From Actinomycetota bacterium (GTDB lineage: Bacteria > Actinomycetota > Thermoleophilia > Solirubrobacterales > Solirubrobacteraceae), in assembly GCA_019348575.1 (NCBI GenBank), contig JAHWJE010000056.1:1-7824 (forward strand): DNA of 7,824 bases, given 5' to 3'. Below, in pieces: positions 6,882 through 7,824 of this stretch. The notes below the pieces were generated by a model. It searched no databases. It was given only the letters and a program-made list of their open reading frames with translations, and was not told where the DNA came from. Position 1 is the stretch's first letter; each line of letters starts with the position of its first letter. Made by a program: the position numbers and the translations under genes.

Positions 6882-7310
6882 TCAGGCGGCCAGCGACTGC
6901 AGCGCCGCCAGCACCTCGTCGTCGTGCGTCTTGGGCGACGCCTTCGGGATGACGTGCCGGATGCAGCCGTCGGGATCGATCACGAACGTCGCGCGCTGGG
7001 CGCCCATGTACGTCCTGCCGTACATCGACTTCTGCGCCCACACGCCGTAGAGCTCGCAGACGGCGTGGTCGGCGTCGGCGAGCAGGGTGAAGTTCAGGTC
7101 GCGCTTGTCGTGGAACCGCTTGACCTTGGCGACCGGGTCGGGCGAGACGCCGACGACCTGCACGCCGGCGGCGGCGTACTCGGCCTTGCGATCGCGGATC
7201 GAGCACGCCTGGGTCGTGCATCCGGGCGTGCCGGCCCTGGGATAGAAGTACAGGACGACGGGGCGCCCGCGCAGCGCCGACAGGCGGACGGGCTCGCCGT
7301 CCTGGTCGGT
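6882..7310 (-). CDS. bcp: Bcp/PrxQ-type thioredoxin-dependent peroxiredoxin, 5' end missing
   Basis: Reduces hydroperoxides using a cysteine and thioredoxin-type reductant, in the cytoplasm. About 142 residues match the family from TDQDGEPVRLSALRG onward. The active-site motif YPRAGTPGC fits P-x3-T-x2-C, with the peroxidatic Cys in PGCTT and a second Cys five residues later (QACSIRD), the arrangement of the two-cysteine alpha2 form. VVGVSPDPVAKVKRFHDK, the NFTLLADADHAVCELYGVW segment, KSMYGRTYMG and the C-terminal HVIPKASPKTHDDEVLAAL all agree with Bcp. Members normally begin about a dozen residues earlier, with a G-x-x-A-P-x-F-T-L segment. Here that segment is replaced upstream of 7311 by unrelated in-frame sequence, and no proper start codon or Shine-Dalgarno is visible. 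The 5' end was cut by a junction, possibly an artefact; otherwise the gene looks intact. Confidence 0.93.
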   Translation of the reverse strand, partial: TDQDGEPVRLSALRGRPVVLYFYPRAGTPGCTTQACSIRDRKAEYAAAGVQVVGVSPDPVAKVKRFHDKRDLNFTLLADADHAVCELYGVWAQKSMYGRTYMGAQRATFVIDPDGCIRHVIPKASPKTHDDEVLAALQSLAA

Positions 7311-7445
7311 AAGCCCCGCAATGCCGCCGGCATAGGTGAAGGTGTAGAGCGTGCCCTCGGTGAGCTGGATCGCGTACACGTCCGTGTCGTCGGGCGCCTC
7401 GAGCTGGCCGAAGGTCGTGCCGACGCCGATCGCGACCGCGCCGTG
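7311..7445 (-). pseudogene. Orphan fragment resembling a pre-peptidase C-terminal (PPC) domain
   Basis: In frame with the truncated peroxiredoxin, the minus strand reads AIGVGTTFGQLEAPDDTDVY, then AIQLTEGTLYTFTYAGG. This resembles the PPC-type beta-sandwich found at the ends of secreted proteases and surface proteins: a G-x-L segment, an acidic DD-D-D-Y turn and a T-x-G-x-x-Y-x-F strand. Only one partial domain is present, with no protease or signal peptide attached. Codons nearest the peroxiredoxin (TAT, ATT, CTT) depart from the local bias, so the piece may consist of more than one fragment. Its left boundary at 7311 is set by loss of peroxiredoxin similarity. Its right boundary is blurred, as 7420-7445 can also be read as part of the plus-strand aminotransferase. 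Confidence 0.45.
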
Positions 7446-7667
7446 CGCGTCCTGCGCCGCGAGATCGTGCCGGGGACGTGGTTCACGTCCGTGCTCGAGG
7501 AGGCGGACGACCCACGGTTCGGCGGCTACCGCGCCGGATCCTGCCCGACCGCCGAGCAGCTGGCGCGGCACCTCGTCAACCTCCCGACGCATCCGCGCGT
7601 CGGGCTCCGCGACGCGGAGCGCATCGCGGAGCTCGCGGCGACGGTGGCCCGCGGCCTGCCGTCCTGA
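7434..7667 (+). pseudogene. DegT/DnrJ/EryC1/StrS-type aminotransferase, C-terminal fragment
   Basis: About 77 codons ending in TGA at 7665-7667. The translation includes VLRREIVPGTWFTSVLEEAD, DPRFGGYRAGSCPTAEQLAR and HLVNLPTHPRVGLRDAERIA. The G-Y-x-x-G-S-C-P-x-A-E and L-N-L-P-T-H-P-x-V-x-x-x-D-A-x-R-I-A patterns are characteristic of the C-terminus of PLP-dependent sugar aminotransferases of the DegT/StrS family, which make amino sugars for polysaccharides, glycopeptides or natural products. The PLP-binding lysine and the rest of the protein (some 300 residues) are absent; sequence to the left belongs to a different gene on the other strand. Family assignment is good, substrate unknown. Confidence 0.8.
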
Positions 7668-7673
7668 CGATCG

Positions 7674-7824
7674 CTAGCGGACGTTCCGCTTCAGGGTCCG
7701 GACCGCCTCGTGGTTCCCCGCGGTGTCCGAGGAGGAACCTCACGGTGGTGCTGCGGGGAGTCCACGGTCCGGATCGCGAAGCGGTCCCGCGGGGGGATCG
7801 TCTCGGCGGTCGGGCAGAGGCAGG
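7674..7824 (-). pseudogene. C-terminus of a possible Ig-like/secreted repeat protein, frame-disturbed
   Basis: Runs off the window edge. From about 7737 to the TAG at 7676-7674 the minus strand reads SSDTAGNHEAVRTLKRNVR with strongly G/C-rich third positions; D-x-A-G-N is typical of the last strands of bacterial Ig-like domains. Upstream, that frame has an immediate TGA, while another frame with equally good codon bias reads PTAETIPPRDRFAIRTVDSP at about 7811-7752. Between them a short stretch in the third frame reads STTVRF. Two single-base insertions would join these as a continuous Ig-like strand pattern. It may be a decayed gene end or may contain sequencing indels. It converges on the aminotransferase fragment with a 6-base gap. 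The assignment rests on weak motifs. Confidence 0.35.

Noticed and set aside
7311..7592. Genuine peroxiredoxin with an N-terminal PPC-like extension as a new fusion
   Set aside because: The N-terminal segment normally needed by the peroxiredoxin fold is replaced rather than extended. Codon bias drifts at the join and the upstream part is antisense to a clear aminotransferase C-terminus, so a chimera fits better.
1..7824. Mobile element, defence island or phage explanation for the broken ends
   Set aside because: No transposase, integrase, terminal inverted repeats, target duplications, tRNA att site or phage genes are visible near either set of junctions.

Overview
This 7.8-kb window has the very high GC content and strong G/C third-position bias of an actinomycete-type genome. 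The gene content supports Actinomycetota: a mycobacterial-type inositol-phosphate synthase beside a phosphatidylinositol-phosphate synthase-type enzyme. Deep lineages such as Thermoleophilia are a guess that the sequence alone does not settle. No RNA genes, CRISPR arrays, transposases or integrases were seen.

The coherent part runs from about 326 to 7310. On the minus strand is a probable five-gene operon, read from right to left: an alpha/beta hydrolase of the haloalkane dehalogenase/epoxide hydrolase type (5204-4389), a polytopic membrane protein with a large soluble C-terminal domain (4367-2841), a PAP2-family membrane phosphatase/phosphotransferase (2780-1959), a CDP-alcohol phosphatidyltransferase (1962-1309, overlapping the PAP2 gene by 4 bases) and inositol-3-phosphate synthase Ino1 (1246 to about 326). 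Together the last three could take glucose-6-phosphate to phosphatidylinositol: Ino1 makes inositol phosphate, the CDP-alcohol enzyme joins it to CDP-diacylglycerol to give phosphatidylinositol phosphate (PIP), and the PAP2 protein is a candidate for removing the phosphate. The polytopic protein may act on the resulting lipid, but that is speculation.

Divergent from the hydrolase, after only 25 bases, is a plus-strand pair: a PfkB-family sugar kinase (5230-6132) and an endonuclease III-like DNA glycosylase (6129-6839), joined by a 4-base GTGA overlap. It converges on a Bcp-type peroxiredoxin on the minus strand (6882 to about 7310).

Both ends are mosaics of broken genes. On the left, the C-terminal part of a RarA ATPase (+) stops inside a conserved stretch, a piece of about 55 bases encoding a possible membrane helix follows, and then Ino1 appears without its last 50 or so residues. 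On the right, the peroxiredoxin lacks its first dozen residues and is joined to a piece resembling a pre-peptidase C-terminal domain, followed by the last 75 or so residues of a DegT-type aminotransferase (+) and a frame-disturbed Ig-like C-terminus (-). The junctions are abrupt and change strand, and no mobile-element features accompany them. The simplest explanation is chimeric template or assembly (for example from multiple displacement amplification or metagenome assembly), not a new biological system. Statements about gene order across about 270-326 and 7311-7445 should not be trusted.
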